Shown piece after piece: positions 45,801 to 56,476 of a DNA stretch of 64,000 nt. The stretch lies in contig SIJG01000123.1 of the NCBI GenBank assembly GCA_023374025.1, forward strand, positions 44,848 through 108,847, read 5' to 3'. The notes beneath the pieces were generated by a model. That model was not told the origin of the DNA. It saw nothing but the letters and a program-made list of their open reading frames with translations, and made no database searches. Every line of letters begins with the position of its first letter. Position 1 is the first letter of the stretch. A program made the translations under genes and the position numbers. The stretch is from Heterodera schachtii. Taxonomy: Eukaryota; Nematoda; Chromadorea; Rhabditida; Heteroderidae.

Positions 45801-48800
45801 ATAGATTCACCTCTTTCACAGCTATTTTGAATGAATGACAGAAAATAAGCTTGCATAATATGAAATATTTAAAATAATTTATAAATAAAACAAAATTAAA
45901 TTGAATAAAACTAAAGCGTGGTAAAACAATTCTCAAAATAAGATCAAAAAATTTAATAAAATAGTACAGATTTGAATTATAAGACTAAATATATAGTTGA
46001 CAGAAAACAGAAATAAACAAAAAACATAGAAATATTTGCTTGCGAATATATAACCTCCAAACATGATATGTAAAACAATGTATAGATGATATGATCAAAG
46101 AATATTCCCGAAAGTACTCTTTAATTATTTTATAATTTTTAATTCAAAATGTAATTATAATTAAAAGAGGCCCAGAGAAATATAAATATTTATGCATTTT
46201 TATGAAAAGATGGTGGTCATAAAAAAATTTATAAAAAAATAATGTTATAATAATATTTTTTAAGTGATTAAAATAAATATGATTCTTTTTCAATGAATTA
46301 GTAAACATATATTTTTTTATCAAATATATTTGAATTAAGTAATAAAATGCTTATATTAAAGTTAGAAATATACTTTTTAAAAATTATGAATTAATATTAA
46401 AATAAACCAATTTTCCAGCAGAAATTATGAATTAATTACCAATTAAATTCGTACAAAAATAAATATACTCATTAATTATTTAGGTGAATTTTCAAATTTA
46501 TTATATAAATTACAGATAAATTTTTAAAGACAAAAAAAAGATCAAAATAAAATATTTAAAAACAATAAAGAACGCTAAGAAAAAAACACTTTACATCAAA
46601 CATAATGATTTAGTTAACAATGATGATCAATCAAACAAATTAAAAAGGCTAAAATATAACACCATATAATTAACTTTTTTTTTAAAAATTATTTTTAATA
46701 GTATAATAAATGGAATAGTAACTTATAAAGCTTAAAATTGTTTGCCAAATGATAACATTATTGAATAGCTATGCATGGGGTGTACTTTTGGTGACCTCTG
46801 TTCAATTTATCATATTAATTTATAATTCTGCATACTCGCATTACTTAAATAAATATATAATTAATAATGAATGGAAAAAAAATAAAAAGATTTCTTCGAA
46901 AACTCATCTAAGTAAATTTTAAAAAATACATTATAATAAAAATAATATAACATATATTTAAAGTGAACCTAAACGCTTAAAAAACTAATTTTGATAATTA
47001 TTCAATTGATTCTGAGAAACTAGCAAAATAATGATAAAAAATTGAATATTTGAGAATTTGTTTGCCTTGACGCAAGAATTGATATGAATAAGATTGATGG
47101 GCCGATTTTGAACCTATAGCTATTGAAAAAAATGTAAATGGCGCCAATGGCAAAAATAGTGATTAAGATGTAAATTTTAAATTTGAAATGAATAAAAAAA
47201 TTGTTTTTTTTTTGCAACTATTATCAATACACAAAAATATTTACACTTAATAGCTTAATATTTTGAAACCAAAGCTTTTTACATATCCTCTTGGGTTTCT
47301 CCTAATATTCGCCTATTTTTAGTTTTTGAAATATGTCGCTCTTGCGCCTTAAGCTTATTAAAAAGACCGATAATCAGAAATATAAAATTTTTCAAATTTG
47401 AACAAACGAATTATCACATAGATCACAGAACTTAAAGGACTAAGAGAGCTAAAATTATTTGAATAAATGAAATGTTGAGCTTCACAGGAACAGGCCAGGC
47501 CGTTGCCAAGCACTAGCAAAAAGAACAATTAAAAAATGTTTGTTCCGATAATAATTATCAAACAAAAACGAATAATTCTAAAAATGAAAGTCCATTATTT
47601 TAATAAAACAAAATATCAAAAGTTTACAATTTAAAATTTAAAAATAATGTTGAAACAATTAATAAATCAAACTTACTTTAAAGACTATTCAGAAGACAAA
47701 TAAAGGAAGTTGAAAATTATGCACTGAATAATATTAAAATCCTACATATTTTTATGGTTAAAAAATCTAATCTACCATTATTCACAAATAATTGGAAAAT
47801 TTAGAAAAATAAAATTTGTAAAATATTGATAATTTGGATTAATTGTAAGAAATTTAAAATAAAAACAATAAATGAATAAAAAAAAGAACACTTTTATGCG
47901 ACATCAACTGATGGATTAGCTCATTACAGGAACAATGGAGCTCAATAATACTATATAAACAAAAATTAAATAAAAAACAATGCATTTAAATTTTGTAATA
48001 AAAAGCACGAAAGATTGTATTTTTTAGTGAATTATTTAATACTAACAATGAAAATTTTAAATAAAGCAAAAATAAACACATGTGAAAAAATGACAGGTGT
48101 AAAATATTTATTATTTAATAATAAACTATTTTTATTATAGTTAATTAAAAGATTTCCAAAAACCTAATTCCCGGAAAAATAAAAAACATATAATAAATCT
48201 CGAAAAAAGAAAGCTCACTAGTGAATCTTAATAATTTGAATAGTAAAATATAAATATTAAAACGAAATAAAAATGTAAATGAATTAAAATGCATAAAGTT
48301 AGTTTCACTAATTTTCTTATGGAAATTCGAAAAAAATATGTAATAAAAATAAGTAAACAAAATTTGATTTGAACTACTTTTTTCATTAATATGTGCAAAA
48401 TCTAATAATAAAACATGAAATTTCCTTTTTAGAATAATTTAGGAAAGATAATTCTTAATTTAATTGACATGGTAACAGAAAATAATAAAACTTCATATAA
48501 GAATCTCAAAAATTCAAAAAAATTATGTTAAGCTAATAGAAATGATTACTTATAAACAAAACTCAAATACTCATTTTAAATTTGCATTAAATGTATTGAA
48601 AACAATTACGTAAAGCAAGAAAAATCAACACAATGTGAATTGATATGAATTTATTTTAATAAATTTTCTTAGCAAATAATAGGCTAATTTAGGTGAGAGC
48701 CTTGCAATGGAGTCAGCTGGGAAGAGTTGCGCTTTTCAATTCAAAAAAATTAGAACAGAGAACAACGTCAATTAATTTTAAATAAAAAAATTTATTGGAA

Positions 48801-51670
48801 CCTTCAAAAAATTAATTTATTTTAAATGATATAATTTTTTACAAATAACCCATAAAAGGATAAAACTTTTTTAGCAAAAATAAATGTATATATAAAAATT
48901 CTATAAGAAAATTAACAAAAAAAACAAAAACAAACAACATAAGATTCATAGTTAAGTCAAATTGTTTGCTAGAGGATAATAAAGTTTGTAATATTTTATT
49001 GGAATAAATCAAATATTAATTTTCGGTGCAAAATTTTATTATATGAATTAAAAAATTTATCCAAATATTTTTTTTGCTTATTTGCTGTTACTGTTTTACC
49101 AGAGTTTTAATTATTTTAATTATTTTTTAGTTTTATTGATGGTCCGATAACTGAATACTGTTTTACGAGTCTAATACCAAAATATTATTTTAAGAAACTT
49201 TATAATTTCAAATATCTCAAAAAAGTAGAGCTAACATTGATATTAATTATACTTAAAATAAATCTAGCTAAACAACCATTAGTGCAAATTTAAAATTATG
49301 CGCCGTCGGACGCCCTTTATGAAGTGGTCTAATTGGTCATAACGGCAAACATTAAAAAAATAATTTTATTCTAAAATTAAATCAGAGAGTTTTAGAATTA
49401 CCGAGTTCGAATTTAACTAATTGATATTTTATCCTTTTCTTCGGATCCAAATATATTGCTAATTTATTGTCTATTAAAATTGCTTTTTCTTCTGATCCGA
49501 ATTTTTCTAATTTTAAAATTGCATTATTGATTTTTTTATTTATTTCGTAATTTAAAATTTTATCTTTTTATTTTGTGTATGAAAGTATGAAATTGGAAGG
49601 CAGCTTTTACATATATATTTGATTTAGTTTCATTTCCTTCTTCAATATTTTTATTTTATTTATATTAATTATCGCTACAATTGCATTATAATATGAAATT
49701 ATTTTTTTAAGAGAATATTTATAAACTTTTATTTTAAGTTTAAAAAATATTTTTTTTTAATAATAAAAAATATTTTTTCAACAATGAAGAATTTAAAAAA
49801 AGGAGAGTGACTGAATTATTAAACGGAATCCCATTTTTTCCTGGAATATTCAAGTAATTTAGATTATTGTATTATTTAACTTTTTAATTGAAATTTATTT
49901 CGCCTTTAAATAATTTAATAAATGTGTTTATTAATAATTAATTTTAGTTAAATTACACTTAATCGAAAAATCATTTCATTGGATTGATTTGTGTTGTCGA
50001 TGGAAATTTCATTAATTATATAGTAAATCCAATAAAAAATTGATGTAAATTATTAATCTACTAAATAATTCGCACTATTCTCTTAATATTGACTAATATA
50101 ATAAATCTTATTACACAAAATGGATAATTATTGTCAAAAATTTTAAAAAGGAAACAATAAAAATATCTAGTTAAAAGAACTAATTGAACTAGACAATAAA
50201 AATATCAAATATTTTTTCTTTTTTTTTAAAATTTCGAAATATCATTTAAAAATATTATTTTAATGATTTATTGATTAGGGAAGTTATTTGCTTTTAATTT
50301 TTTTCAACATTATTAATAAAATTTTATTCTTTAAATTTTTTGTTGTAAATATTTAAATAATTTTATTTGCTTATGCAATTTTTGAAGCGTTCTTTCGATA
50401 AACTTAATTTAAAAGTTAATTAAATTTTTAATTTTTTATTTAGTGAGCTAAATTTACATCTTTACATATATATTTAAAAATTCTTATTTGACTAGTGGTT
50501 TTTAAAATTTACATAAATATTTGGTTACTAATAACTATCATATTAGGTTATAAGTAGTTTAATATTATAGCATAATATAATTTATTTACGTAAAATCAAC
50601 TTTAAAATATTTAATCAAAATGATGAGGATAGGTAGATCGCTCTTCCTTGGTAGCTTGGCTTCCATTATAATTTAATACAATCCAGATATATTTTGTTAA
50701 ATAATATTTATCTATATGCATCATTATTCTCCATTAAACTTTCAATAAATTTTTTTTCTTTATTATTTCCTTAGCAATTTTATTTTTGTATTATTTTTTA
50801 TTATCATTAAATGTTGAATATTTCTTTTTCATCAATATTATTAATATTCAAGTTTTATATTAATATAAATGGAAGAAAAGCTATTATGATAAAATAAAAA
50901 ATGTTCTTACGATAAAAGTTTTTAATTTCTTAATTGATTTTTATCTTCATAATTAATGATGATTAATAATAAATTTTTATCGAATATTTCATTCGTATGT
51001 CGTTAATTATATATATTTCATCAATACATACTTATGCATTTATAACAAATCTTTCTACGGCCAATTTTAAAGTTATAGAGTTTCAGGTTATATGAGAATA
51101 AATAATTACTAGAAGATTTTTTCAGATCAATAAATTAAATTTAACAAGAAATCTTTCACTATATAGATTTTTATGGAAGCAATTATAAAAAAAAATAATT
51201 TTTTTTTATACATTTGACACATAAGATATTCAATAATAATCTATAATCATTAGACAAAAATTATTATTTTTTTAAATTGCATCTTTATCTTTTAATAAAA
51301 TTTTTACTTTAATGAAATAAGATTAAAAATACGATTTTGCTATTTTTTGGTAAAGTCTTTGCATAAAAAAAAATAATTTTGGAATTTTGATAACATGACA
51401 CATGCAAATAGAGAAAATAGCGTTGATTAATAGAGAGAGGGAAATAAAGATAAATCGTAATAACAAAATATTTTAATATTTAAAAGGGAATAAGAAGTGC
51501 AAATGTGAAAGCAAAATAAATAAAAACATTAAATTAATAAAATTGTTTAATATTATTTTATTAAATTTTTTAAAAGTTTTCAAATTAGTGAATAAATCAA
51601 TACGATATTGATTTAAAATAATATTTAATTTTGTCAAATTTTTTATGCCGACCCTGTTCATCAGCCCGCT
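45801..51670. other. AT-rich non-coding stretch, 5.9 kb, with three weak coding islands
   Basis: Weak candidates only. (1) An ORF at 46749-46922, 57 codons starting MITLLNSYAWGVLLVTSVQF, with one membrane-like segment. (2) An ATG frame at about 47332-47400 reading MSLLRLKLIKKTDNQKYKIF and a short frame at about 47470-47514 ending TGTGQAVAKH and a stop. (3) An exon-like segment at about 48693-48772 after TTTAG reading ESLAMESAGKSCAFQFKKIR and on to a stop. A tRNA-like AGTGGTCTAATTGG lies at about 49324. None is strong enough for a separate gene call. Confidence 0.3.
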
Positions 51671-51678
51671 TTTCACAG

Positions 51679-51801
51679 GTGAACGCGGAGGGCGTGTCTG
51701 AACCACTTGAGGCGGACAAAGCGATTGTGGCCAAAGAACGTTTGACCTGGCCGGCAAACCGGGCAAGCCTGAACTGGTTGATTGGGAAAGGAACACGCTG
51801 A
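51679..51801 (+). CDS. Candidate terminal exon, product unknown
   Basis: A GC-rich island preceded by the acceptor CTTTTCACAG. The frame reads VNAEGVSEPLEADKAIVAKE and on through WPANRASLNWLIG to a stop at 51799-51801 (40 codons). Codon use resembles the BTB exons further right. No upstream exon was found; the minus strand is also open, so orientation is uncertain. Confidence 0.3.
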   Translation: MNAEGVSEPLEADKAIVAKERLTWPANRASLNWLIGKGTR

Positions 51802-52251
51802 TATATAAGACATAAAGCAGAAATTCGGACAACAATCAGTTAGCATTGAATAAAAATGCTCGAATATTTAACATTTTAGATAGAATTTTTATCCGGTCAT
51901 TTGAATTTATATAGTTAGTAAACATAAATTAATTGTTTAAATTATATTAAATAAAAAATTGTATTTCACATAATATTTAAAAGTTAATCCGATTTGCAAC
52001 AATTTCAATTAGGATCAGCATACTCAGTTTTCGATTATGGAAACGAAATATTTTATCTGATTGTTTGAAATTACTTAATTAAAAAAATATCAAATAAGCA
52101 AAATTGAAAACTTTGTTCTGTTTATAAAGAATAATTGATAAAGTTTTTATTTTGCCGAATTTTGGAACCCTCTCAAGCTATAAATTTTATTTAAAAATTT
52201 AAACAGAAATCATATCATTCTAAATGTAGAATTATTAATAAACTAAAGAAT
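51802..52251. other. AT-rich non-coding stretch
   Basis: No feature seen between the preceding exon candidate and the BTB region. Confidence 0.4.
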
Positions 52252-52532
52252 TTAATTGTGACGCAGCAATCGATGCAAGAATTGCCCCATCTCCTCCCGT
52301 AACCGGCTCCTTATCCATAAAAAAATAAATAAATTAGCAAATGAGAATTCATTATGGACAACGCACATTATTTTAAATATTATTTTTATATTTTAAAATT
52401 ACAAAAATGAAATTACAGTGCAGCAAATTGGGTCACATCATGAAATGAACTGTTACAGTTGCCACATTTTGGGGCAGAGATTTCATTGATCGCCTTTTCG
52501 TCAACAACAATAAATTCGTCAAAGATTTCCAT
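52252..52532 (-). CDS. Two-exon minus-strand coding unit, 57 codons; possible 3' end of the BTB gene or a separate small gene
   Basis: Exon 1, 52532-52417, starts at ATG (MEIFDEFIVVDEKAINEISA) and contains a CxxC (PKCGNCNSS). Donor GTAATT and the acceptor ending TAAG lead to exon 2, 52309-52252, in the correct phase, reading SRLREEMGQFLHRLLRHN to a stop. The intron is 107 bp. An in-frame stop two codons before the ATG means the exon cannot be entered by splicing at the nearby AAAAG in this frame, so either the ATG is a true start or the link to the BTB exons is broken. Same strand as the BTB gene, about 600 bp downstream of it. Function unknown. Confidence 0.45.
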
Positions 52533-53129
52533 TGATTATGTGCTTTTAATCAAAAAATAATAATATTATTTATTTTAATATTTAGATAAATTGTTGGCAA
52601 TTTCAGGCTCTGAATTTTGGAAAATTTTTTAAATAAAAAACCATACAAATTTTAAAAGAAAATTTGGAAATTAAAAAGAGAAAAATTTAAAAATATGGAA
52701 AACATTTTTTGAAGATGCAAATGCAATTCCATGATCAATATTTTTAAGGTCAAAGAAATCGTTGAGGTCAAAGAAATCGTTGTTTATTCAACTGATTTGT
52801 TTACAGGAGAAAAGAACAAAAGATATGAAGGAAAATAGAAAAACAAAAAGCGTTATTTTCTTAATTCACTCATAACTAAACCAATTACCAAGTTTATTCA
52901 TTCCATCACTAATTGGTTTCAAAATTAAGTAGCATCAAAAATTGAGCAAAAAGTGCGCCTAATTGTCCTATTTAATATAATATTTGTATTAAAAGCAAAA
53001 AATATTGTCAAATGTTTGATAAAACTTTACTTGATAAATTCATTATAACAAAATTTTAATCCAAATCAGAATAATAACAATTCTCTTATTAAAATGAGGA
53101 AAATTTGTAAAAAAAAAAATAAACATTTT

Positions 53130-54061
53130 TTAAAATGCCAAAATAAATTTGATCAAAGCCCGGCCATTGCTCGAACAAACAAAGCGTACAACAATTCTTT
53201 GCTGATAAATGCAAAAACCATTCATGGTTGGCATTGAAAAAGGCACGCAATTTGTCAACATCCAAATGCAAAAAATAATTCTAAAAATTAATTTAAAATT
53301 AAAAATTATATAAAAATAATTAAAATTAAATAATCACTTTCAAATTGTCGAGTCCAAAGCGGTCGATCAGAAAGAAACGGTCGATCAGCTTAATTTCAAC
53401 GCAATTGGTCAGATGCTTTTCACAGCACGACTTCAACGCGGACACCTCAAAACAGAGAAACACTTTTAATAGAAATAAGCAAATTTATTAGCAAATTTGG
53501 GGTCATTTGGTGGCCATTAATTTCTCCAGTAGCCCAAATATCGGTGATTTTTCCATTAATTATTTAATATTATTTTATTTTATATAGTTGCTAAAACTTT
53601 CTATTTTAGGAGTGTAAATCGCTTTTTGAGAAATTTTCATTTCTTAGGAGTATATTTTTAAAAGGGTCGATTCTAAGGGGTATATTTTTTTGCATCCCTA
53701 GTGATAAGATTAACTCGCCTGCTGGAAGTAGTCGGCCAATTCGAGCAGCATAAGTACACTTTTGGCTTAAAAATTGAAAATGTTTTTAAAAAAATCAAAT
53801 TTTCAACCCCATAAAAAGTAGAGAGTTAATTTTCAAGGGGATACAGTAGAATAAATACAGTATCGAGATTTATGAATTACGGTTGGGCAGAAAAGGTCCG
53901 TTCAGATAAGTGATGGCCTCCAAAAACTGCTTGAATTTGTCCATGTCCACGCCCAATTCCTCCAAAGTGATCATTCGCTGCTGCTTCTCCTTCATCTCCA
54001 CGCTGAGCATGCGACTGATCACCGGGGAAATGGACACCAGCCAATGGGCGGACACAGCGAT
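53130..54061 (-). CDS. BTB/POZ-domain protein, internal part (four exons)
   Basis: Four minus-strand exons join in phase: 54061-53881, 53765-53719, 53445-53338, and 53280 to about 53130. Exon 1 carries the second half of a BTB fold (HWLVSISPVISRMLSVEMKE, then TLEELGVDMDKFKQFLEAIT). Exon 2 reads SVLMLLELADYFQQ, the usual helix of BTB proteins, and exon 3 begins VSALKSCCEKHLTNCVEIKL. Exon 4 reads NYFLHLDVDKLRAFF. The intron after exon 2 uses a GC donor (CAG/GCGAGT); the others are GT-AG, and the last is 57 bp. BTB proteins usually act as Cullin-3 substrate adaptors or transcription regulators; which applies here is unknown. The N-terminal half of the BTB domain is missing upstream, where two TIR elements lie, so the gene may be truncated. 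The 3' end is unclear. Confidence 0.75.
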
Positions 54062-54270
54062 CTGATCAGCAAGATTAATTATCAGTGATCAGACCAAGAT
54101 TATTAGTGATCCGGTCAAACTATGATCTGATCAAGATTTGTCAGTGATCTGATATCCAGGTCCAGGAAAAATTCAGGCACCTCGGGACCTGCTGCTAGAT
54201 CCAGGCCTGGACCTGACCTGGATCCAGGAAAAATCCAGGCCTGGGTCCAGAGGTCCATGCCGATCTCTTC
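54062..54270. repeat. Short degenerate repeats (GATC-rich and CCAGG-rich)
   Basis: At 54062-54155 a unit of about 20 bp (TGATCAGACCAAGATTATTAG type) recurs about four times. At 54157-54262 GGTCCAGG, CCTGGATCC and CAGGAAAAATCCAGG blocks form direct and inverted repeats. This lies directly before the first BTB exon found. Confidence 0.5.
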
Positions 54271-54631
54271 TTTTATACATGCATGACCATTGTAAAAAAC
54301 ATAGCATTTTCAATGCTTTATAATTTTTTTATTCTTAAGAAAAAAATTTTGGAAAATTAAATTCTAAAAGAGAACAATTAAAGCTATTGAATGATGCCAT
54401 GAAATATTAATTTGGTTGAATCTGACGTATAATCTGTGACTGACCATTATAAACAGGGCTGCCAGATGTGAGGCTTTAGCCTCATTTTGTGGTTTTTTGG
54501 TAGGTCAATGAGGCTAAATTTTCAAAATGAGGCTTTGCGGCTTTTTGTGGTTTTTTGAGAAAAATCGCAAAATAAAGAATTTTTTTAATGAAAATCTGCT
54601 AAAAATATGGTCAAAATTCTCAATTTTTTCC

Positions 54632-54657
54632 CTGGCGGCGCCTATCGGCACCGCCAG
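54632..54657. repeat. Shared GC-rich palindrome, first copy in the 54454 element
   Basis: CTGGCGGCGCCTATCGGCAC followed by CGCCAG. Both outer pairs have changed together relative to the consensus (CTGG with CCAG instead of CCGG with CCGG), a compensatory change. Confidence 0.85.
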
Positions 54658-54765
54658 CCCCTAAAAGTCCTTTATTTTCGTAAAAAATTGCTCAAAATCA
54701 CAAAATTTGACCATTTTTGTGGAAAAATCTGTTAACAAATCGCATTAAAAATTACAAAAATTTTC

Positions 54766-54791
54766 CCGGCGGCGCCTATCGGCACCGCCGG
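54766..54791. repeat. Shared GC-rich palindrome, second copy in the 54454 element
   Basis: CCGGCGGCGCCTATCGGCAC followed by CGCCGG, preceded by CTGTTAACAAATC and followed by CCCCGAAAGTTTTTGAAAAA and GCCGCAAAAA, the complete form of the module. Confidence 0.85.
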
Positions 54792-55100
54792 CCCCTTATT
54801 CCCCGAAAGTTTTTGAAAAAAGTGCCGCAAAAAATCAACTTCGATTTTCGTGCTCAGAATTTCCCAAATGCTTATTTCTAACAAAAAATTGCTCAAATTG
54901 ATCATGGACAGTCAAAAATTGAACATTTTAAGCGTATTTTGAATAAATTTTGTAAAAATGAGGCTTTTTGACCCAAAATGAGGCTTTTTTCTTGCCGAAT
55001 GAGGCTTTTGAAAATTTTAATCTGGCAGCCCTGATTATAAATGATGGCATTTAATCTATCACTGGTCTAACCACATGTATTGTACTTATCGTCGGTGCTA

Positions 55101-55482
55101 ACAATAATACGTTACTCAAAAAACCATCAAATGGAAAATCTTTGACAGAAAATAATTCATAATTTCGCCCAAAATGAAACAAATTTGAAACATTTGTTAA
55201 TTTAGATAGCCCTAAATGTTTTCTACAATCCAGCAAAATTTCAAAAAAAATCGTTCAGTTTCAAAATAGTTATGACCAGAGAAACTCAAAAACCAAGTTG
55301 TTTTTTTAAAAATATTTTTGATCATAATTTTCTTGAAACTTAATGATATTTTTTGAAATTTTGCAGAATGATAGAAAACACTTAGGAGTATCGAATGCTA
55401 TCAAAAATTAAAAATTTGGTTGCTTTTGAGCAAAGTTATATGAAAAAATATTCTCATTTGATGTTTTTTTGAGTAATATTGT
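55101..55482. mobile_element. Palindromic MITE, about 382 bp
   Basis: The left end ACAATAATACGTTACTCAAA is mirrored by GAGTAATATTGT at the right. Inner blocks such as CAGCAAAATTTCAAAAAAA and TTTTTTGAAATTTTGCAGAA also pair, so nearly the whole element folds on itself about 55291. No clear target duplication was found. It lies between the two BTB copies. Confidence 0.7.
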
Positions 55483-55876
55483 CTCGCTTTTCAAAATGTT
55501 GATGAATTCGATGAGTTTTTTTGAAATATTTTATAGACTTTATGCCTCCCGCCGTCTTCTGTTGATATTTGAAATAATTATTTCACTTAAAACTAATGTC
55601 AGAAAATTCGCATAAAATTATCATAAAAAATTATTTTAAAAAAATTCATAAATTAAGTGAAACTAATGCCTTGATCACTTATCAAATCCTCATTTAATGT
55701 TTAAATTTTCTCTATCAGACTGTAAAATTTTATGACCAAAACTATTAAAAAATTTGTGTTTTTTCTAAATTTTTTTTTGTAACCTAATTAAAAATTCTTT
55801 AAAATTTGGTAGGCTAATAGAGAACTTTAATGGCCATAAATGACCCCAAATTTGCTAAGTGCTGCTTCGCTTTCAG

Positions 55877-56210
55877 TTGTCCATGTTGAAGTCGCGTTGC
55901 GAATTGCATCTGATCAATTGCGTGGAAATTCCACTGATCGACCGTTTCCTTTTCATTGATCGCTTCGGACTCAACAATTTTAAAGTGATTTATTTTTAAA
56001 TATTTTAATTATTTTCAATTTTTAGAATTATTTTTTGCATTTGAATATCGACAAATTGCGTGCCTTTTTCAAGGCGAACCATGAACAGTTTCTGCCTGTT
56101 ATCAGCAAAGAATTTTGGGGTGTTTTGTCCGTCCGACTTTGTGGATGAATTTGTTAAACTCTGCTGATTGGTTACGGCTTTGATCAAATTGATTTTGGCA
56201 TTTCCATAAA
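55877..56210 (+). pseudogene. Broken partial copy of the BTB gene, inverted relative to the minus-strand copy
   Basis: Two exons parallel exons 3 and 4 of the minus-strand gene. 55877-55984 (108 bp, the same length) follows the acceptor GCTTTCAG and reads SMLKSRCELHLINCVEIPLI. After a 41-bp intron, 56026 onward reads NYFLHLNIDKLRAFFKANHE and stops in frame at 56146-56148. Beyond the stop the similarity continues in other frames (SDFVDEFVKL, then LLIGYGFDQIDFGI), which shows at least two frameshifts. The exons for the BTB fold are absent. Intron sequence upstream (AAATGACCCCAAATTTGC) is also shared with the other copy, so this came from an inverted duplication of genomic DNA, not from a processed transcript. 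Confidence 0.7.
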
Positions 56211-56476
56211 TTTTTTTACTAAATTCATTTCGATGATAAAATTGTTTTATTTTTTCTGATCTACATTATAAGTATTTGTTATACTGATTGTAGGCAGGGA
56301 TAAATATCTACACCAAAACCATCACATTATTCATAGAGAAGAAAAATCTTTTCCGATCAGTTTCCTAATTTTTGCGCACTTTTTGGCCCATTGATCAAAT
56401 CAATCATCGTGTCCATTGAATGCCTCCTGATCCACTCACTCTAAGTGCCTAATTCATTCATTATCTCTTTACCCTA
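56211..56476. other. Stretch between the BTB pseudogene and the satellite
   Basis: A block near 56365-56395 (GCGCACTTTTTGGCCCATTG) resembles the reverse complement of about 52935-52970 downstream of the other BTB copy, so the inverted duplication may extend this far. Otherwise nothing is recognised. Confidence 0.4.

Larger units (their letters stand above)
54454..55033. mobile_element. Non-autonomous TIR element, 580 bp, perfect 8-bp target duplication, two copies of the shared hairpin
   Basis: Perfect inverted termini CAGGGCTGCCAGAT and ATCTGGCAGCCCTG. Perfect duplications ATTATAAA lie at 54446-54453 and 55034-55041. The subterminal parts repeat TGAGGCTTT(T) in inverted orientation. The shared palindrome is present twice (54632-54657 and 54766-54791), the second with the full flanking module. 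CAGGG termini and the 8-bp duplication indicate hAT-type mobilisation. No coding sequence. Confidence 0.88.
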
